A stretch of DNA of 64,000 nt from Paenibacillus sp. YYML68 (GTDB lineage: Bacteria; Bacillota; Bacilli; Paenibacillales; NBRC-103111), in NCBI RefSeq assembly GCF_027923405.1, contig NZ_BQYI01000001.1, positions 4,786,501-4,850,500 of the forward strand, given 5' to 3'. Below, one piece after another: positions 17,380 through 27,368 of this stretch (the first letter of the stretch is position 1; each line of letters starts with the position of its first letter). The notes under the pieces are model-generated. The model was not told the DNA's origin, ran no database searches, and was given only the letters and a program-made list of their open reading frames with translations. Position numbers and translations under genes: made by a program.

Positions 17380-18477
17380 ATGAAATACGCAAGCTCATCA
17401 CTCTCAAATTCGGAGACATGGTCCAGAAAAATTGTAGCCTTACTATGGATCGCCCTGCTCATACTGTTAATCTGCCAATGGACGCTCTATTTCATACTTA
17501 ACTACAGCTATGCCGACTTCGATGGACCGAGGTTTCTCATTTGGTATACCGCCGCTCCCGACGTCTTTCTCGTGCTCGCTATGGGTGTAATCGAGTTCAT
17601 TCGACGCAAGTTCCCTGCAAGAACGGAGCTCGCCATTATTGTCATCGCTCACGTCGTGCTGATGGCGCTTGTCGCCCTGATCAGCGAGCGGCTCATCGTT
17701 CGATCCGTGCTGCTCATCCTGCCTATACTTGTAACGATGCTGTTCATGAAGCGGCAATATTTAGTCCTATCAGCTAGCATCTGCTTCCTATATATGATGG
17801 GACTTTACATGCTGACACCGCGGGTCGAGTTCTTCTCTATTACGACACAGGTCATCATCATGGGAACGTTCGCGGCCGTCGTGCTGACAGGCTTCGGCAT
17901 GTATATGCGCGGCCGTGAGCTCGTCGAATCGCTGGAGAAGGCGATGAAGTCGGAGCAGGAGCTGCTCATTCGAAATATTATGATGGACCGTATGTCCAAG
18001 ATTGATCCATTGACAGAGCTATACAATCACAAGACGTTTCATGAATATATCGAAAAATTCGTCGACCAACAAGCATCCTCTCCCTTCACCTTTCAGCTTG
18101 CTGTTCTGGACATCGACAATTTCAAGAAGGTCAACGATACGTACGGACACTCGGTTGGCGATATCGCACTGAAGCAGGTCGCCAGCTGCATCAGGCAGCA
18201 TATCGGGAACGACGACTTCGCAGCGCGCTACGGCGGAGAGGAGTTCGTCATCCTGCTTACGGCTACCCATGCCGAGCACGCGCTCGAGAAGCTGGAGCTG
18301 ATCCGCGAGAGCGTCGCCACCTCACCCGTTGCCGAGATGGATCACTTGCCGGTCACCGTCAGCGTCGGACTGCACCAGTTCGAGCCGGGCGATACGAAGA
18401 ATTCGATATTCCACATTGCCGACAGTGCGCTCTACGAGGCGAAGCGGACAGGCAAGAACAAGACCATCGTGAGATAA
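17380..18477 (+). CDS. Membrane diguanylate cyclase (GGDEF)
   Basis: Predicted c-di-GMP synthase. About six hydrophobic helices occupy residues ~20-185 (no recognised extracellular sensor), then a short coiled linker and a GGDEF domain. DPLTELYNHKTFHEYI starts it, the metal Asp is in LAVLDIDNFKKVNDTYGH, and the active-site motif is GGEEF in ARYGGEEFVILL. No RxxD inhibitory site is obvious before it. The ATG at 17380 was chosen because AGGAAGGGG lies 9 nt upstream; an upstream GTG (17308) would add 24 non-hydrophobic residues. An HD-GYP protein is encoded at 50501-51619. Confidence 0.88.
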   Translation: MKYASSSLSNSETWSRKIVALLWIALLILLICQWTLYFILNYSYADFDGPRFLIWYTAAPDVFLVLAMGVIEFIRRKFPARTELAIIVIAHVVLMALVALISERLIVRSVLLILPILVTMLFMKRQYLVLSASICFLYMMGLYMLTPRVEFFSITTQVIIMGTFAAVVLTGFGMYMRGRELVESLEKAMKSEQELLIRNIMMDRMSKIDPLTELYNHKTFHEYIEKFVDQQASSPFTFQLAVLDIDNFKKVNDTYGHSVGDIALKQVASCIRQHIGNDDFAARYGGEEFVILLTATHAEHALEKLELIRESVATSPVAEMDHLPVTVSVGLHQFEPGDTKNSIFHIADSALYEAKRTGKNKTIVR

Positions 18478-18525
18478 CGACACGAGATAAGCACCACGCC
18501 ATCAAGTACGCTCGCTCGTGCAAAA

Positions 18526-18560
18526 AGAAGGATGCAGCCCCGTTGGGCGTGCATCCTTCT
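18526..18560. terminator. Bidirectional terminator
   Basis: AGAAGGATGCA/TGCATCCTTCT, 11 bp, followed by CTATTTTC on the plus strand and by TTTTTG on the minus strand. Serves the GGDEF and cysP-like genes. Confidence 0.85.
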
Positions 18561-18584
18561 CTATTTTCAACCCTATTAACCGTA

Positions 18585-19673
18585 TTAGATACCGCCACCA
18601 TCCTCAATGGTCGTCCGCTTCTCCTCTTGAATCATCTGGTACAGGCTGCGCACGCCGAGCGTGGCAATCAGCAAAGCGGCCAGCACGACGATGGTATAGG
18701 GCGACGGCTCGAAGAACAGCTTAACGAGTGTGTAAGAAACGACGAGCGACAGCACAGGGGATACGATCCACACCTTCATAATCTTAGAGATGATCCCCTT
18801 CTGCCATAGTCGGAAGCCATGCTCGGCCGTGCCGATCCCCAGAATCGCGGTCGTAGTCACCTGAGTGAGCGGAACCGGAAGACCGAATATGGAGGCGACG
18901 ATGACGAGCGCTCCGCCCGTGAACGATATAGTCGCTCCTTGCAGCAACGACATATTCGTAATCTTCTTCCCATTCGTCTCCAGCACTCGTCCGCCTAGAA
19001 ATATGGCGCCCAGCGCCACGAACAGTCCGCCCCACAGCACGCCGCTGTCCGTCGACATAATGCCAGCACCTACGAGCGGCCCTACCGCATTGGCTACATT
19101 GTTCATCCCCGCCGAGAACGCTTCGATGAAGCCGGCAATAATTACAAGCGCAGTCAGCACGATGTGCAGCCTCCCGCTCCCTGTTCCCTTCCAGCGCGCA
19201 TCGCGGCGCTCCAGCCAGCGGATGAAATATCCGGCTGACCAGGAGATCGCGAAGGCAACGAGTGGAACGATGACCCAGAACGAGACGATGACCGCCACGT
19301 TCTTCACGAACAGCTTCTCGTACGCCACCCCGACGCCGACGACGGCCCCGACTGTCACCTCGCTCGTCGATAGTGGGATGCCGAGCAGATTCGCACCGAA
19401 CAGCGTCAGCGTCGCCGACAGCAAGATGATGATGACCAGATGTACGGTAAGTAAATTAGAAGGAATGATGCCCGAGCCGAGCGTCTTCACGACCTCGCCT
19501 CCGCCAAGATAAGCGCCAAGGAACACCCCGATCGCGACGAGCACGAGCGCAGTCCGCTTCTGCTTCACCGCTCCGCTCCCGTACGCAACACCCATCGCTG
19601 CAGCCGCGCCGCTCGCTCCGATATTCATGGCAAAAAACAATCCGATGGCCACAGCCACATAGGTGATCCACAT
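18585..19673 (-). CDS. cysP: PiT-family anion permease, CysP-like (sulfate)
   Basis: A 362-residue polytopic transporter of the PiT superfamily. Its first signature is FAMNIGASGAAAAMG rather than the phosphate-type NDFxDAANA, and GIPLSTSEVTVGAVVGVG and FSAGMNNVANAVGPLVGAG follow. This pattern is that of Bacillus subtilis CysP, a sulfate permease, so sulfate (or thiosulfate) is the likely substrate; phosphate remains possible. The C-terminus ends in DGGGI. A good promoter precedes it (19756-19784). It is monocistronic, bracketed by terminators. Confidence 0.72.
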   Translation of the reverse strand: MWITYVAVAIGLFFAMNIGASGAAAAMGVAYGSGAVKQKRTALVLVAIGVFLGAYLGGGEVVKTLGSGIIPSNLLTVHLVIIILLSATLTLFGANLLGIPLSTSEVTVGAVVGVGVAYEKLFVKNVAVIVSFWVIVPLVAFAISWSAGYFIRWLERRDARWKGTGSGRLHIVLTALVIIAGFIEAFSAGMNNVANAVGPLVGAGIMSTDSGVLWGGLFVALGAIFLGGRVLETNGKKITNMSLLQGATISFTGGALVIVASIFGLPVPLTQVTTTAILGIGTAEHGFRLWQKGIISKIMKVWIVSPVLSLVVSYTLVKLFFEPSPYTIVVLAALLIATLGVRSLYQMIQEEKRTTIEDGGGI

Positions 19674-19755
19674 TGCTTACCACACCTCTTTCTTCCTCCT
19701 GAATGGGCTTTAAGTCTTTATCCGACTAAATCCGTATGATTAATTATAATTCAAC

Positions 19756-19784
19756 ATTGTATAGGCGGTCTGCGATTCCGTCAA
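19756..19784 (-). promoter_or_regulatory. Predicted sigma-A promoter of the cysP-like gene
   Basis: On the minus strand TTGACG (19784-19779), 17-nt spacer, TACAAT (19761-19756). Downstream, two direct copies CGGATTTA and CGGATAAA surround AGTC; this could be an operator of a sulfur-responsive repressor, but that is a guess. Confidence 0.6.
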
Positions 19785-19930
19785 TAGTCATTCTAGCGCA
19801 AGCTGCATGCCTATTTTGCACCAGCAACGGTCAGCTACCCAATCCGATCTGCTCTTCATCTAATATGTTGAATAAGGAAGCCGTAATCTTATCCCGCTTC
19901 CGAAAATTAAACGACGGAGGTTGATTGTAC

Positions 19931-20020
19931 ATGTCTTGTGCAGGCGCATGGACTTCGACAGCTACCATTCTCGTTTTGTTCATCCTTCTGGTCATTATCA
20001 CACGTACGATCTGCTTGTAG
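19931..20020 (+). CDS. YjcZ-family sporulation micro-protein (29 aa)
   Basis: A tiny membrane peptide. After a short Cys/Trp head (MSCAGAWTSTA) comes one hydrophobic helix, TILVLFILLVIITRTICL. The core VLFILLVII is the hallmark of the YjcZ/YhcO-like small proteins made during sporulation in Bacillus and Paenibacillus; function is poorly defined. GGAGG lies 10 nt before the ATG, and a strong terminator follows 27 nt after the stop. It is too short for ordinary gene callers. Confidence rests on the composition plus correct signals on both sides. Confidence 0.75.
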   Translation: MSCAGAWTSTATILVLFILLVIITRTICL

Positions 20021-20046
20021 TCGCAAGCGGAGCCTAACAAACAAAC

Positions 20047-20079
20047 GAGCTCCTGCTTCACTTGTGGAAGCAGGAGCTC
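20047..20079. terminator. Terminator shared by yjcZ-like and chemoreceptor genes
   Basis: GAGCTCCTGCTTC/GAAGCAGGAGCTC, a perfect 13-bp stem with a 7-nt loop; the minus strand continues GTTTGTTTGTT. Confidence 0.85.
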
Positions 20080-20114
20080 CTTGTATGGACATACGTAGAC
20101 TCGTTCAGCTTGAG

Positions 20115-21701
20115 CTACAGCTTAAAGACAGCAATGGAATGATTAAGCTCATCCGCCAGCTGTGCCAGCGATTGACTCGTTGCCGCCGTCTCCTCGGATG
20201 CAGCCGCAGACTCCTCACTCGATGCTGCGATCATTTCCACGGAGCCCATCACCTCGGCGGCCTGAGCAGCCTCCTCCTCACAGGCAGCCGCGATATCAAT
20301 CACGCGCTTGGAGGAATCATTCACCATCTGAATAATGTTCTGCAGCGCCTCACCGGTCTGACCGGACTTGTTGACGCTCTCCAGCACGGCCGTCACGCTG
20401 CCTTGCGTATTGTGCTGCATCACTTTAATAATGGAGCTAATCTGCTTGGTCGCTTCGCTGCTGCGCTCAGCCAGCTTGCGCACCTCATCCGCCACGACTG
20501 CGAAGCCTCTCCCTTGATCACCAGCCCGCGCCGCTTCGATCGCTGCGTTCAAGGCTAGCAAGTTCGTCTGGTCGGCAATGCCATCGATCACCTTAATAAT
20601 ATCTCCAATCTTCAGCGAGTCCTCCTGAAGCTTCGACATCGAGGCATTCACTTCCCTCATGCTCAGCATCGACGATTGAACGACCTTGTCTCCCTCCGTT
20701 GCCGTCTTGACCGTCTGACCTGAGAGCTCTGCCGCCTGCTCGGCACTTCGAGCGACCGATTGGATGACGATATTCAGCTCCTTGAACAGTTGGGTGATCG
20801 CCTGAGCCGATTGCGACTGAGTCGTGCTGCTCGAGGCGATTTCCTGCGTGCTGGCTGAGATTTGCTCGGAGGCGGCCGCGACACTTTGTGAAGAATGCTG
20901 AACGCCACCAATCAGCTGACGCAAATTATCGATCATCACATTAAGCGAGCAGGCCACTTGACCCACCTCGTCCTTCGTTGCAATATCCGACTTCTCCCGC
21001 AGGTCGCCCTGTGAGATCTTCGTCACCAGCGTCACGATCGACCCGAGCGGACGAGAGATGGTTCGAGATATCACCAAGCCCAGCACGATACAGATGAGGA
21101 ATGTAACAACAATAACTGCAATCGTCCATTGACGTGCGCTTTCGTAATCTTCTGCAGCCTGCTTGTTCATCTCTTGAGCCAGCTTCACGTTCAATTCGAT
21201 CAATCGATTCAAGCTATCTACTACCTTGCCGCCTGTCACATATAATTCAGTATCTTTAAACGTATTAAACTCGGTCTCGCTCTCCATCGAGGCTAGCGTG
21301 ACCGCTTTATCGAGCGACTTCAAGTATGCAGCGAACACATCATCGAATACTTTAATCTCATCCTTCTCCGCCTGCGTCAGCGGAGTATTGCGGTACGAAT
21401 TCAGCTCTTCCGTTATTTTCTTGGTTAGCGCTTCAAGCTCGGATTCACGCTTACGGTTACCATCCTTCGAGTCCGTCATGCTCAGGTCCCGGATGTTCAC
21501 TCTCATTTCCTGATAATAGATGAGAGCCTGAGACAGATTTTGTACCGAGATCAAGTTGTTGCTGTACAGATGATTGATGTTCCGGTTCATCATTCCGAGA
21601 TTTGACATGCCTTGCATACCGACACAAGCGAGGATCACAGCAACCATAATAAAAGAGGAAATCAGCTTAATTGCTACCTTTACATTCATGAACCATCTCA
21701 T
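20115..21701 (-). CDS. Methyl-accepting chemotaxis protein (4HB-HAMP-MA)
   Basis: Classical transmembrane chemoreceptor, 528 residues. TM1 is at ~10-30 ([17 protein letters not shown]), the extracellular part (~35-185) looks like a four-helix-bundle sensor, TM2 is at ~190-212 ([18 protein letters not shown]), followed by HAMP and a long signalling coiled coil whose hairpin tip is [19 protein letters not shown]. It passes ligand information to CheA/CheW; no che genes are in the window. Its own gene is monocistronic. Confidence 0.92.
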   Translation of the reverse strand: MRWFMNVKVAIKLISSFIMVAVILACVGMQGMSNLGMMNRNINHLYSNNLISVQNLSQALIYYQEMRVNIRDLSMTDSKDGNRKRESELEALTKKITEELNSYRNTPLTQAEKDEIKVFDDVFAAYLKSLDKAVTLASMESETEFNTFKDTELYVTGGKVVDSLNRLIELNVKLAQEMNKQAAEDYESARQWTIAVIVVTFLICIVLGLVISRTISRPLGSIVTLVTKISQGDLREKSDIATKDEVGQVACSLNVMIDNLRQLIGGVQHSSQSVAAASEQISASTQEIASSSTTQSQSAQAITQLFKELNIVIQSVARSAEQAAELSGQTVKTATEGDKVVQSSMLSMREVNASMSKLQEDSLKIGDIIKVIDGIADQTNLLALNAAIEAARAGDQGRGFAVVADEVRKLAERSSEATKQISSIIKVMQHNTQGSVTAVLESVNKSGQTGEALQNIIQMVNDSSKRVIDIAAACEEEAAQAAEVMGSVEMIAASSEESAAASEETAATSQSLAQLADELNHSIAVFKL

Positions 21702-21938
21702 TGTTCGTCACCCTTATCCTCGTAGTGTACTCACTTGACCGCAATGCTCTTAACCTGCATAGTAGCGCGGGCGACTAATTACCCAGCTTCATATATGAAC
21801 CTCCCATGGTTGATATGACCACAACTAACATTATTCGATTGTTTTCGATTATTTACGACAAATTGTACCACGTTATTCCTAGTATTAAAACGATTAATTC
21901 ACTAAATTTTTCTTGATTTATATGTAAAGTCATTTTAG
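21702..21938. other. AT-rich intergenic stretch upstream of the chemoreceptor
   Basis: No coding potential seen. It must hold the chemoreceptor promoter, but I found neither a convincing sigma-D (TAAA-N15-GCCGATAT) nor a good sigma-A match. Confidence 0.5.
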
Positions 21939-22182
21939 ATGAATGATCTGTCAACCGAACTGCATAAATATTCACGAAGAAGGGCAGATCTTCAAACCCG
22001 AACGGAGCTGCACGCGGAGATACGCTGGCGAGTGGAGGAACGATTCACAGCGGCTTTCCATTATGCGGCGGTCGGCATGGCGCTCGTGAGTGTGAATGGC
22101 ACGATCCAGCGGATGAGTGAGGGACGACGAAGGTTGTCCAATGTATTTTATTATTCAAATGCAGGATGTGAAGCACAATGAA
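21939..22182 (+). pseudogene. Decayed PAS-domain gene (internal deletion plus frameshift)
   Basis: The reading frame encodes the start of a PAS domain, ERFTAAFHYAAVGMALVSVN, matching the FxxAFxYAAIGMALVSLDG opening seen in PAS sensor kinases and cyclases. About 25 codons later, in the +1 frame from 22135, the typical end of a PAS domain appears (PMYFIIQMQDVKHNEAAS). The middle of the domain and everything downstream are missing, and the two ends are in different frames. This is best explained as a remnant of a larger PAS sensor gene. No ribosome site is evident at the 5' end. Confidence 0.65.
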
Positions 22183-22222
22183 GCGGCCTCCGTCCCATGT
22201 AGGGAAAGACGGAGGCCGCTTC
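22180..22222. terminator. Terminator at the end of the urease operon
   Basis: GAAGCGGCCTCCGTC/GACGGAGGCCGCTTC, a perfect 15-bp stem with a 13-nt loop; the plus side continues TTCCTGTTCCTT. It lies just beyond ureD and at the end of the PAS remnant. Confidence 0.75.
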
Positions 22223-22246
22223 TTCCTGTTCCTTCATTATAATAGC

Positions 22247-23107
22247 CTACTTCGCCAGCTTGAGCGGCGCCTTGCCGAACAGCTCCTGACGAAGCCAGTG
22301 CCACGCCGACGTCAGCACAGGCTCCACATCGAGCACGCGCATGCCAAGCACGCTAACAATAACTCCGTGCTTATAAGTATGGCTGACGCCCCAATATACA
22401 CCGGACGTATCGCCGTACTGCTCAGCGAGCCACTCACGCAGCAGGGTGGACAGCTGACCGTCCGCCTTATCGGAGAACAATAACAGCGTACCCTGATGCG
22501 TATAACGGTCCCAGCTACCGATTCGCTGCGGCGCTCTAAGACCCGGTCTGACCAGCTGCCGGGCGCTGTAGATCAGCTCCCCGTCGTACGTCACATCCAT
22601 CGCATTGCGATACGTGTCATACTGGAACAGCTCTCCCCGCTGATGCCTTCCCGGGCAGACGATCTCGCTCCAGAACAGATGCGACCCCGCAGCCATCGTC
22701 ACCTCTGTCTCGCCCAGCAATACTGCATCCTTATAGAGCATAAGCGGCTCCGGCATATACTCGACGTACGCGCCCGTCTCCAGCACGAGCGAGACGCATT
22801 GCGCACTCGGATAGAGCGGGGCCTCCGGCGACGTGCGGGCCGGATGCACCTTCGTATACGACTGGTTCGTCACGAGCACGCTCGTCTGCTCGCCGAACGA
22901 CCAGCTCAGCTCGTATCGATCTCCCGCCAAGACACCTGGCGAAGCATCCATCATGTATACGGCAAGCTGCTCGTCTTGACCAAGACGGAACGGCTTCGCC
23001 AGCTTGAGCGGGTACGACTGGTGATGCGTGCGCAGCTGTGTAACGCCGTCCTTCGCTGTGAATTGCGCAGCCAGATGACCGGTCAGCTTAAGAGCGGGCG
23101 CTCTCAT
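22247..23107 (-). CDS. ureD: Urease accessory protein UreD (UreH)
   Basis: Scaffold protein that binds apo-urease and, with UreF and UreG, forms the complex through which nickel reaches the active site. About 287 residues, usual length. Recognisable parts are [22 protein letters not shown] (split as [10 protein letters not shown]), [11 protein letters not shown] and [12 protein letters not shown]. The ATG at 23107 overlaps the last codons of ureG, so the two are coupled; a TTG two codons upstream is an alternative start. Last gene of the operon. Confidence 0.93.
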   Translation of the reverse strand: MRAPALKLTGHLAAQFTAKDGVTQLRTHHQSYPLKLAKPFRLGQDEQLAVYMMDASPGVLAGDRYELSWSFGEQTSVLVTNQSYTKVHPARTSPEAPLYPSAQCVSLVLETGAYVEYMPEPLMLYKDAVLLGETEVTMAAGSHLFWSEIVCPGRHQRGELFQYDTYRNAMDVTYDGELIYSARQLVRPGLRAPQRIGSWDRYTHQGTLLLFSDKADGQLSTLLREWLAEQYGDTSGVYWGVSHTYKHGVIVSVLGMRVLDVEPVLTSAWHWLRQELFGKAPLKLAK

Positions 23108-23750
23108 GCTCAATCCAATCGATGATCGTATCTAGCCCTTGACCGCTGAACAGGTTGGTGAAAATATATGGTCGATCGCCGCGCATCCGCTTCGTATCGT
23201 CCTCCATCACCTGAAGGCTTGCGCCGACGTGCGGTGCAAGGTCGATTTTGTTAATGACGAGCATGTCAGAGCGCATAATGCCCGGTCCGCCCTTGCGCGG
23301 AATCTTCTCCCCTTGGGCCACGTCGATAATGTAGATGAACCGATCAACCAGCTCCGGACTGAACGCCGCTGCCAGGTTGTCGCCGCCACTCTCAATGAAG
23401 ATGATGTCGAGGTTGGTGAACCTCCGCTCCAGCTCCTCGATCGCCTCGAAGTTCATCGAGGCATCCTCGCGAATCGCCGTATGCGGACAGCCGCCCGTCT
23501 CGACCCCAATAATGCGCTCTGCGGGAAGCGCCTCCGAGCGGATCAAGATGTTCGCATCTTCCTTCGTATAAATATCGTTCGTAATGACCGCCACGCTGTA
23601 CCGTCCGTTCAACCTTCGCGCCAGCCGCTCAACGAGAGCCGTCTTGCCGGAGCCGACCGGACCTCCGATTCCGAACCGGATCGGCCGCTTCAAGCTCGCC
23701 ACCTCGGTCTGTTCCCATTCATGATGATGATGCGCGCCACCTTGACACAT
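23088..23750 (-). CDS. ureG: Urease accessory GTPase UreG with His-rich N-terminus
   Basis: SIMIBI-class GTPase that couples GTP hydrolysis to nickel insertion into urease; 220 residues. P-loop [15 protein letters not shown], nickel-binding CPH in [24 protein letters not shown] and the base-recognition motif NKID are present. The ATG at 23750 has GAGGAGG 7 nt upstream, so the 36 upstream codons of the longer frame are excluded. The N-terminus [12 protein letters not shown] carries four consecutive His and a Cys, which is longer than in most bacterial UreG and may provide nickel-binding capacity in the absence of UreE. Confidence 0.95.
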   Translation of the reverse strand: MCQGGAHHHHEWEQTEVASLKRPIRFGIGGPVGSGKTALVERLARRLNGRYSVAVITNDIYTKEDANILIRSEALPAERIIGVETGGCPHTAIREDASMNFEAIEELERRFTNLDIIFIESGGDNLAAAFSPELVDRFIYIIDVAQGEKIPRKGGPGIMRSDMLVINKIDLAPHVGASLQVMEDDTKRMRGDRPYIFTNLFSGQGLDTIIDWIEHESARS

Positions 23751-23823
23751 ATCTATTCCTCCTCTGTAATATATAGCCGCCGACCTCGGCGTGAAAATGA
23801 CCCCCTGACGCTGCTCTGCAGCG

Positions 23824-24615
23824 TCAGGACATAAATAATCGTGAATAGAGTGCCTCATGACGCATCATAGCGATGTCCGTATACGGTGTGTTGCCAAAGC
23901 CAGCCTCCTGCGGGTCGAGCGCCGCTACCTCCCGCCAAGCGTCTCGGATGACCGGGAACAGCGCCGCGAACAGCCGCTGCCCCTCGGTCTGTCCCATCGA
24001 CATGAGGCGCAGCCCACTGTTAATGCAAGTCATCGTGCAGGTGTACAGATAGCCCTCGGCCGCAGCCTCGAGCGGTGCACCGAGGCTGCGGCTCACCCAG
24101 CCGTGCAGCAGCGGATGCGTGCCGAGGCAACGGCCGCTCCGAAGCGCAGATGCTAGCGGCTCCCACTCGAAGCCGGGGTACACCGAGCTCGCCAGCTGAT
24201 ACAGCCTGCGGCCCATCTTGGCGACACCCTCCCTCGTCTCGAACGCCGCCCGCTGGACGTGTTGCCGCCGCTCAAGCTGCCACAGCTCCTCCCACGCCCC
24301 CTGCTGCGCGTACGTATACACAGCCTTCACGAGCAGCGCGTCAGACGGCGCCCAGCTGCTATGAAGCATCGTCACGATGTAGTCACGCAGCTGCTCCGGC
24401 TTGACGATCACCTCCTCCTGCACGAGCGTCTCCAGCCCGAAGGAATGGGAGAAGCCACCGATTGGAAGTGCCGAGTCGAGCCACTGGACATAGGATAGCC
24501 AAGAGAAATCCGCCTGCACATTCGATTCGGTCGGTCCGGTCGATTCATTACCGATATGTCGGCGTCCGACCTCCTCCAGTGGGCTTGCCGGACGGTTGTC
24601 CGTTCGCTGCTTCAT
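23824..24615 (-). CDS. ureF: Urease accessory protein UreF
   Basis: All-helical UreF, acting with UreD as the GTPase-regulating part of the urease maturation complex; 263 residues. [20 protein letters not shown] is the family signature, and the conserved C-terminal part contains [17 protein letters not shown]. The ATG at 24615 has AAGGAGGGG 6 nt upstream; the longer frame to 24744 would overlap ureC and is not supported. It follows ureC directly, in the place where ureE is normally found. Confidence 0.92.
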   Translation of the reverse strand: MKQRTDNRPASPLEEVGRRHIGNESTGPTESNVQADFSWLSYVQWLDSALPIGGFSHSFGLETLVQEEVIVKPEQLRDYIVTMLHSSWAPSDALLVKAVYTYAQQGAWEELWQLERRQHVQRAAFETREGVAKMGRRLYQLASSVYPGFEWEPLASALRSGRCLGTHPLLHGWVSRSLGAPLEAAAEGYLYTCTMTCINSGLRLMSMGQTEGQRLFAALFPVIRDAWREVAALDPQEAGFGNTPYTDIAMMRHEALYSRLFMS

Positions 24616-24694
24616 GATCAGCCCCCTCCTTAGCTCGCGCATGCGAAGACTTGGCGGCAGCGAGCCGCCGCTTGAACCTTGGATACAGCCACCG

Positions 24695-26434
24695 CTAGAA
24701 TAAGAAATACCGCTGCGCCATCGGCAGCTCCTTCGCTGGCTCACACGTGATCGGAACGCCGTCCACCTTCACCTCATACGTCTCCGGATTCACCTCGAGC
24801 TTCGGCGTCTCCCCGTTCAGAATCATACTCTTCTTCGTCACGCTGCGGCAGCCGCGAATCGGCTCGATACGCTTCTCGAGGCTCAGCTCCTGATGCACAC
24901 CCAGATCGTATGCCGCCTGTGAGATGAAGGTGATGCTGCTCGTGAGCACCGCCTTGCCGAAGGCGCCGAACATCGGACGCCCGAATACCGGCTGCGGCGT
25001 CGGGATCGAAGCATTCGGATCGCCCATCTGGGCGAAGGCGATCATGCCGCTCTTGAGCACCATATCCGGCTTCACCCCGAAGAACGCTGGACTCCAGACG
25101 ACCAGATCAGCCACCTTGCCGACCTCGACCGAGCCGACCAGATGAGAGACGCCGTGCGTAATCGCCGGATTAATCGTATATTTGGCAATGTAGCGCTTAA
25201 TTCTGAAGTTATCTGTACCGGGAAGGTGCGCAGCAACTTCGTCTGCATTCACAGGCTCCAGCACGCCGCGCTGCTGCTTCATCTTATCTGCCGTCTGCCA
25301 CGTGCGGATGATGACCTCGCCAACTCGTCCCATCGCCTGTGAATCCGAGCTGATCATGCTGAACACGCCCAGATCGTGCAGAATGTCTTCTGCCGCGATC
25401 GTCTCCGGACGAATACGCGAATCCGCGAAGGCAACATCCTCCGGAATGCGACTGTCCAAGTGGTGACATACCATCAGCATATCGAGATGCTCTTCCGCTG
25501 TATTAATGGTAAAAGGACGTGTCGGATTCGTCGATGACGGCAGCACGTTCAACTCCGACGCAATGCGAATAATGTCGGGCGCATGGCCGCCGCCCGCCCC
25601 TTCGGTATGATACGTATGGATCGTACGCCCGCCGATAGCACGGATCGTATCCTCTACGAAGCCCGCCTCATTCAGCGTATCCGTATGGATCGCCACCTGA
25701 ACGTCATATTGGTCCGCGATCGCAAGACACGTATCGATCGACGCGGGGGTCGTCCCCCAGTCCTCATGCAGCTTCAGCCCGATCGCCCCGGCCTCGACCT
25801 GCTCGACCAGCGGCTCGGGGAACGAAGCGTTGCCCTTGCCCGTGAAGCCGAGGTTCATCGGGAACGCCTCGGCCGCCTCCAGCATCCGGCTCATGTGCCA
25901 CTTGCCGGGCGTACACGTCGTTGCATTCGTGCCTGCAGCCGGACCCGTACCGCCGCCGATCATCGTCGTCACGCCGGACGACAGCGCCGTCTCGATCTGC
26001 TGCGGACATATATAATGAATGTGAGCGTCGATGCCGCCAGCGGTAATGATTTTACCTTCACCTGCAATAATCTCAGTTGAGGCCCCGACGATCATATTCG
26101 GATGAACGCCGTCCATAATGTCCGGGTTGCCCGCCTTGCCGATGCCGACGATGATTCCGTCCCGCAGACCGATATCGGCCTTCACAATACCGGTATAATC
26201 AATAATGAGCGCATTCGTAATGAGCGTATCGAGCACGCCATCCGCACGCGTGTGGTGGCTCGACTGCCCCATCCCGTCGCGGATAACCTTGCCGCCACCG
26301 AACTTGCATTCGTCGCCGTACACCGTATAATCGCGCTCGACGACCGCCCACAGGTCAGTATCCGCCAGACGCACCGCGTCCCCGACCGTCGGGCCGAACA
26401 TCATCGCATATGCGCTTCGTTCCATCTCCGCCAT
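24695..26434 (-). CDS. ureC: Urease subunit alpha UreC
   Basis: Catalytic subunit of the nickel enzyme that hydrolyses urea to ammonia and carbamate; 579 residues, usual for bacteria. Nickel ligands and active-site elements are seen: His pair in [12 protein letters not shown], carbamylated Lys in GLKLHEDWG, His in [13 protein letters not shown] and [14 protein letters not shown], Asp in [11 protein letters not shown], and the flap Cys in [13 protein letters not shown]. It is separated from ureB by 4 nt. The enzyme looks fully functional. Confidence 0.98.
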   Translation of the reverse strand: MAEMERSAYAMMFGPTVGDAVRLADTDLWAVVERDYTVYGDECKFGGGKVIRDGMGQSSHHTRADGVLDTLITNALIIDYTGIVKADIGLRDGIIVGIGKAGNPDIMDGVHPNMIVGASTEIIAGEGKIITAGGIDAHIHYICPQQIETALSSGVTTMIGGGTGPAAGTNATTCTPGKWHMSRMLEAAEAFPMNLGFTGKGNASFPEPLVEQVEAGAIGLKLHEDWGTTPASIDTCLAIADQYDVQVAIHTDTLNEAGFVEDTIRAIGGRTIHTYHTEGAGGGHAPDIIRIASELNVLPSSTNPTRPFTINTAEEHLDMLMVCHHLDSRIPEDVAFADSRIRPETIAAEDILHDLGVFSMISSDSQAMGRVGEVIIRTWQTADKMKQQRGVLEPVNADEVAAHLPGTDNFRIKRYIAKYTINPAITHGVSHLVGSVEVGKVADLVVWSPAFFGVKPDMVLKSGMIAFAQMGDPNASIPTPQPVFGRPMFGAFGKAVLTSSITFISQAAYDLGVHQELSLEKRIEPIRGCRSVTKKSMILNGETPKLEVNPETYEVKVDGVPITCEPAKELPMAQRYFLF

Positions 26435-26438
26435 CGCT

Positions 26439-26807
26439 CTAGCCCCCTTCCTCTTCCCAAGCCTCGAGCCTGCGACGCAGTTCGTCTGTCTGCTGCCCAG
26501 GCAGCGCTTCGCCCTTCGTCAAGCTGTTCAGTCCGTAGGAGACTCTGCTGCCGCCTAGCTCAGTTAGCGTAACCGCCTTCTCCTCGCCCGGCTCGAAGCG
26601 CACAGCCGTCCCGGCCGGAATATCGAGCCGTCTGCCGAACGCCAGCGCACGGTCGAACCGCAAGCCCCGATTCGTCTCATAGAAATGGTAGTGGGAACCG
26701 ACCTGCACGGGACGGTCTCCCATGTTCGTCACGATCAGCTGTACCGTCGACTTGCCTGCATTTATTGAAATCGTCCCGGAGGCCGCTCTAATTTCGCCTG
26801 GTATCAT
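26439..26807 (-). CDS. ureB: Urease subunit beta UreB
   Basis: Structural subunit, 122 residues. [18 protein letters not shown] opening, [18 protein letters not shown] and [16 protein letters not shown] are characteristic. Separate small subunits UreA and UreB (not fused) are the normal state in Bacillales. 18 nt after ureA. Confidence 0.97.
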   Translation of the reverse strand: MIPGEIRAASGTISINAGKSTVQLIVTNMGDRPVQVGSHYHFYETNRGLRFDRALAFGRRLDIPAGTAVRFEPGEEKAVTLTELGGSRVSYGLNSLTKGEALPGQQTDELRRRLEAWEEEGG

Positions 26808-26825
26808 CGTTATTCACCCCTTCAA

Positions 26826-27134
26826 TTAGGCATGCCGAATCGGCTGATGCACCGTCACGAGCTTCGTCCCATCCGGGAACGTCGCCTCGACCTGCACCTC
26901 ATGGATCATCTCCGGTATGCCCGTCATCACCTGATCCGCGGTCAATATCGTCGTCCCGTATTGCATCAGCTGGGCAACGGTCATCCCATCACGGGCGCCC
27001 TCCATAATCTCGGATGTAATCAGAGCAACGCTCTCCGGATAATTGAGCTTCACGCCCCGGTTCAGACGTCTTCTGGCGAGGTCGGCCGCCACCGTAATGA
27101 GCAGCTTCTCCTTCTCCCTTTCTGTCAGGTTCAT
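26826..27134 (-). CDS. ureA: Urease subunit gamma UreA
   Basis: Structural subunit, 102 residues, first gene of the operon. [28 protein letters not shown] and [20 protein letters not shown] are the family blocks. The ATG at 27134 is chosen over one six codons upstream because GGGGGGTG lies just before it. Transcription probably starts from the TATAAT promoter at 27177-27205. Confidence 0.96.
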   Translation of the reverse strand: MNLTEREKEKLLITVAADLARRRLNRGVKLNYPESVALITSEIMEGARDGMTVAQLMQYGTTILTADQVMTGIPEMIHEVQVEATFPDGTKLVTVHQPIRHA

Positions 27135-27176
27135 GTCACACCCCCCAAACACGAATAATTAAGTTTCTTGACACTG

Positions 27177-27205
27177 ATTATATTCGTCTTTAGACCAAAA
27201 GTAAA
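27177..27205 (-). promoter_or_regulatory. Predicted ureA promoter
   Basis: On the minus strand TTTACT (27205-27200), 17-nt spacer, TATAAT (27182-27177). The expected start point is near 27170, which puts the perfect TnrA/GlnR box at about -51. Confidence 0.65.
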
Positions 27206-27212
27206 TGTTTAA

Positions 27213-27229
27213 TGTCAATATTTCTGACA
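27213..27229. promoter_or_regulatory. TnrA/GlnR-type operator, ure side
   Basis: TGTCAATATTTCTGACA has perfect inverted half-sites (TGTCA/TGACA) separated by 7 AT-rich bases and matches the TGTNAN7TNACA consensus of the nitrogen regulators TnrA and GlnR. Centred near -51 of the predicted ureA start, the classic position for activation by TnrA. Confidence 0.75.
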
Positions 27230-27351
27230 GATAATCCATCGTTTTATGTATGTTTCACGCATCACACTACTTGAATATGTCTACTCAGTCCTTCCCCAAC
27301 GTTCAACATCTCAAAAACCTAACACGAATTCAGGTGTGCTTAAAATTTATA

Positions 27352-27368
27352 TGTTAAGTATATTGACA
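27352..27368. promoter_or_regulatory. TnrA/GlnR-type operator, urt side
   Basis: TGTTAAGTATATTGACA fits TGTNAN7TNACA and overlaps the -35 hexamer of the urtA promoter, a position that would suit repression (GlnR-like) rather than activation. Confidence 0.6.

Noticed and set aside
17160..17501. 113-codon plus-strand frame
   Set aside because: Overlaps the GGDEF gene start in another frame, no ribosome site, no family.
21939..22181. Intact 80-residue PAS protein
   Set aside because: The second half of the domain is only found in the +1 frame, so it is treated as a pseudogene.
24616..24744. Hidden ureE or longer ureF
   Set aside because: The interval is too short for ureE, and upstream codons of the ureF frame overlap ureC and lack a ribosome site.
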